DNA of 17,236 bases from Alteromonas_F sp964429915. GTDB lineage: Bacteria > Pseudomonadota > Gammaproteobacteria > Enterobacterales > Alteromonadaceae. The stretch covers positions 1-17,236 of the forward strand of contig CAYSDZ010000052.1 in NCBI GenBank assembly GCA_964429915.1, written 5' to 3'. This document shows positions 15,141-17,236 of the stretch, one piece after another. The notes under the pieces are model-generated. The model was not told where the DNA came from and searched no databases. It saw only the letters and a list, made by a program, of their open reading frames with translations. Within the stretch, counting starts at the first letter, position 1, and the number at the start of each line of letters is the position of its first letter. The position numbers and the translations under genes are program-made.

Positions 15141-16250
15141 ATTAACGCTGTAAAACTAACATACTCCCTACTAGGCTTATTAAGCCTAGCAGCATCACTT
15201 CCCTGCTCCGCAGTAGATATAGAATTATCTTATACCGCTGACTATTTTCATAACGTTCAGGGCGGTTTAAAAACCGGCGATGTCTATCTTGATTTATTGA
15301 CTTTATCGGCTAGCCAAAGCCTACAAATAGATAAAACGTGGACGATGGAGGCCAGTGCTAGCGCATTTTATGCCAATGGCCACTCCCTCTCAGCCGATAT
15401 TATTGGAGACGCGCAAGTTGCCTCTAGTCTGGAAGGCGGAGGCAGGTTCAGTAAATTAGCCACTGCCAGTATTGATGTAAGTAGTAAAAACACGTCGTAT
15501 TTGGTAGGTCTATATGACGTAAACAGCGAATTTGATGTCCTTGAGAGCGCTGGACTATTTATTAATAGTGCTCACGGTATTGGTAGCGAAATCGCTCTTT
15601 CTGGTCAGAATGGCCCTTCTATTTATCCTTTTTACAGTTTGGCGCTACGAGGGCAGTGGAAGTTTGAAAATAGCATCATTAGAGCAGCGGTAATGGACGG
15701 AGTGCCCGGTTCGTCAAGCTCTAACAATGCACCTAAGCCCGAAGTGAATTCGCAAGAAGGGTATTTCAGCATTTTAGAGTATGAATACACTAATGCTTTT
15801 TCAACGCTGCTAATAGGCGCTTGGCAGTATTCAAAAAGTCAGAAGATATTGTCTGATAGAACTTCCAATATAGAAGCGCAAGCTCGCTTTGAAAGCGGCA
15901 ACTATGGCGCATACATAAGACATGAAACGACGCTTGGAGGTGAAGACACCCTGGGTTTTGTTCGTTTTGGGTATGCCAATTCAGAGTTCAATCAATTCGA
16001 TTTATTTACAAGCATTGGTATTACTCAGGCAGGACTGTTCAATCGTCGCCCCAACGACATCGCGGGTTTGGCTGTTGCTTACGTGAGGCATTCACAACGC
16101 TCTTATGAAGCAAGTGTAGAGGCAACGTATCAATTTACGATTAGCGAAACCGTCTTCCTTCAACCCAATATACAGTTCATTGCGAACCCCGGAGCAGAAC
16201 AACCTGACGCATTAGCCTTGGGTGTACGGTTTTCTATTTTGTATGATTAA
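15141..16250 (+). CDS. OprB-family (carbohydrate-selective type) porin; non-canonical start
   Basis: The frame encodes a beta-rich outer-membrane protein of the OprB family: GDAQVASSLEG, VGLYDVNSEFDVLESAGLFIN, GIGSEIALSGQNGPSIYPF, RAAVMDGVPGSS, then FYSILEYEY-like strands and a C-terminal end GVRFSILYD. The family forms trimeric channels for sugars and other small solutes. A signal peptide is encoded before the first usual start codon: VKLTYSLLGLLSLAASLPCSA followed by VDIELSY. No ATG, GTG or TTG lies in frame upstream of a TTG at 15297, which would remove it. The best candidate is ATT at 15141, seven bases after GAG of the aguB end and one base after its stop; a GTA at 15150 aligns with the expected initiator of the signal peptide. 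This gives about 369 residues, near the family's low end. The start is uncertain; the frame itself is solid. Confidence 0.8.
   Translation: MNAVKLTYSLLGLLSLAASLPCSAVDIELSYTADYFHNVQGGLKTGDVYLDLLTLSASQSLQIDKTWTMEASASAFYANGHSLSADIIGDAQVASSLEGGGRFSKLATASIDVSSKNTSYLVGLYDVNSEFDVLESAGLFINSAHGIGSEIALSGQNGPSIYPFYSLALRGQWKFENSIIRAAVMDGVPGSSSSNNAPKPEVNSQEGYFSILEYEYTNAFSTLLIGAWQYSKSQKILSDRTSNIEAQARFESGNYGAYIRHETTLGGEDTLGFVRFGYANSEFNQFDLFTSIGITQAGLFNRRPNDIAGLAVAYVRHSQRSYEASVEATYQFTISETVFLQPNIQFIANPGAEQPDALALGVRFSILYD
15171..15189 (+). other. Perfect 8-bp hairpin in the porin signal-peptide codons
   Basis: CTAGGCTT and AAGCCTAG pair perfectly across a 3-base loop, starting 32 bases after the aguB stop. 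No T run follows, so it is not a standard terminator. It lies just beyond the proposed initiation site and might modulate porin translation or mRNA stability between aguB and the porin. Confidence 0.5.
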
Positions 16251-16269
16251 GGTGAGTGAGCATAGAAAG

Positions 16270-17058
16270 CTACAACATCGGATCTACAGGCTCACTTTCC
16301 ATAGCCATTACTCCAAATACACATTCATGTACCTTCCGCAAAGGCTGATTAGCTATGAACCTTTCAAGGGCTTCAATTCCTAAGGAATATTCGCGTATAG
16401 CCATAGCGCGCTTTTTACTTAAGTTTCGAGACTTTAAACGCTGCATATGCTTAACTGCCGTATATTCCGGCCCATATATTATCCTTAAATAATCCCTGCC
16501 ACGGCATTTGATAGCTGGCTGAATAACTCTACCTTTGCGAGTGAGTGTAAAGTCTAACGGTTTAATAACCATACCCTCGCGACCCTCTTTTGTAATTTCC
16601 TCCCACCAATCACAGGCTTCTTTAACTGAATTCTCATCATCGAGAGTAACCACTCTATAAGGCGTAGGAATGATAATTTCAGAGCTTTTCGAAATCTTAG
16701 TAATGCTTTCCATATGCCATATATGATCGCGATTATAATGCGCCTGACCTTCCGTAGCTAAAATGTGGAACGGCGCCACTTTAATATCGTCTAATGAATC
16801 AAACGGCCATGTGTAATGGTTAACGTAATGCTGAAGAGGATACGCATCACTAGCATCTCCTTTTCTACCCCTGATAAGAGTGATCGGGTCTACATCAACT
16901 AAAAATGACATGGAACATTTTTGAGGTTCAGTAATTGGATAAAAGACGTAACTGTCCCCGAACGCTAATGAAGTTTGATGTAAGTTTGCCGGATTTTTGT
17001 GGAACAGATAGCCTATATCAGTAGCATTTTCCATTTCCGTGGTCAGTGTAAAAAGCAC
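16270..17058 (-). CDS. Hen1 N-terminal / Pnkp C-terminal chimera (remnant of an RNA-repair operon)
   Basis: Residues 1 to ~80 match the start of Hen1, the RNA 3'-terminal 2'-O-methyltransferase of bacterial RNA repair: ATDIGYLFHKNP, FGDSYVFYP, LVDVDPITLIRGRKG and QHYVN. From ~82 to 262 it matches the C-terminus of Pnkp, the repair kinase/phosphatase/ligase: YTWPFDSLDDIKVAPFHILA, HIWHMES, ligase motif IV EGMVIKP (161-167), motif V AIKCRG (182-187), YLRIIYGPEY, and the native end VHECVFGVMAMESEPVDP. Lost are the methyltransferase domain and, from Pnkp, the kinase, phosphatase and ligase motif I lysine, so ligation is not expected. In known systems the Hen1 N-terminal domain binds Pnkp and activates its ligase. 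The GTG start matches the Hen1 N-terminus and has GGGA seven bases upstream. The frame is uninterrupted. It could be a deletion relic, a newly selected protein or an assembly join. Confidence 0.88.
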   Translation of the reverse strand: MLFTLTTEMENATDIGYLFHKNPANLHQTSLAFGDSYVFYPITEPQKCSMSFLVDVDPITLIRGRKGDASDAYPLQHYVNHYTWPFDSLDDIKVAPFHILATEGQAHYNRDHIWHMESITKISKSSEIIIPTPYRVVTLDDENSVKEACDWWEEITKEGREGMVIKPLDFTLTRKGRVIQPAIKCRGRDYLRIIYGPEYTAVKHMQRLKSRNLSKKRAMAIREYSLGIEALERFIANQPLRKVHECVFGVMAMESEPVDPML

Positions 17059-17183
17059 CTTTATATCCCAACTTATTCGAGTAGAAAATCAATGTTGTTA
17101 CCGGAGTTTAACAGCTGCGAAAATATTGCCGATTTCTAGATAAAGATAACTTTTATGGACGTGGAACAAACGAATCGCGAAGA

Positions 17184-17236
17184 TGGTGGGTCGTGCTGGA
17201 TTCGAACCAGCGACCAATTGATTAAAAGTCAACTGC
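17184..17236 (-). tRNA. tRNA-Lys (anticodon UUU), 3' part, cut by the window edge
   Basis: The minus strand reads from the D-arm end through the anticodon loop CTTTTAA (anticodon TTT), variable loop, T arm GCTGG-TTCGAAT-CCAGC, the acceptor strand CGACCC and an encoded CCA. It matches E. coli tRNA-Lys almost base for base. The 5' part lies beyond 17236. Its 3' end faces the Hen1/Pnkp chimera, on the same strand, 125 bases away, with no clear terminator between. Confidence 0.95.

Noticed and set aside
17184..17236. A second copy of the tRNA-Lys 3' end as an attachment repeat within the window
   Set aside because: Reading by eye found no other copy of the T-arm/acceptor sequence, and no integrase gene is present; an island boundary cannot be defined here.
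1..17236. CRISPR array, insertion sequence or defence cluster
   Set aside because: No regularly spaced repeats, transposase or nuclease/toxin genes were seen; the only defence- or repair-related item is the Hen1/Pnkp chimera.

Overview
The window looks like a chromosomal segment of a marine gammaproteobacterium, most likely in the order Alteromonadales. This rests on the mix of families seen: an S46 dipeptidyl-peptidase, an S9 peptidase, an RluF-type pseudouridine synthase, an OprB-type porin, a PAS-GGDEF-EAL protein and a moderately AT-rich base composition. No IS element, CRISPR array or prophage gene is visible. Assignment is by family recognition only; no database search was possible.

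Layout. Positions 1-111 may hold the last 36 codons of a rightward gene that enters from the left. From 9029 down to 209, nine genes lie head to tail on the minus strand with short gaps or overlaps: PqiA-like membrane protein, GNAT acetyltransferase (GTGA overlap with the next gene), periplasmic SBP_bac_3-like protein, rluF, DUF2750 protein, S46 dipeptidyl-peptidase (overlapping the next gene by 32 bases), RNase J-type MBL/beta-CASP protein, long-chain acyl-CoA ligase and a small exported cysteine-containing protein. A PAS-GGDEF-EAL protein is divergent at 9102-10805. It converges on an S9 peptidase (10812-12776, minus) with only 6 bases between them.

The 420-base gap after the S9 gene holds a good minus-strand promoter, the C-terminal remnant of a bifunctional Ser/Thr kinase/phosphatase gene, and a promoter region with an inverted repeat. 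It is followed by a rightward cluster: agmatine deiminase (aguA), N-carbamoylputrescine amidase (aguB) and an OprB-family porin one base behind aguB. Together the first two turn agmatine into putrescine. The porin's reading frame encodes a clear signal peptide but has no ATG, GTG or TTG start in front of it.

The right end carries the most unusual object. A minus-strand ORF (16270-17058) joins, in one open frame, the N-terminal ~80 residues of the RNA-repair methyltransferase Hen1 to the C-terminal ~180 residues of its partner Pnkp (kinase/phosphatase/ligase). The methyltransferase, kinase and phosphatase domains and the ligase motif I lysine are all missing. It lies 125 bases downstream of a tRNA-Lys(UUU) gene whose 3' half is at the window edge. 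It looks like an internal deletion of a hen1-pnkp operon that has kept an intact reading frame, and may be either a recent fossil or a new small protein.
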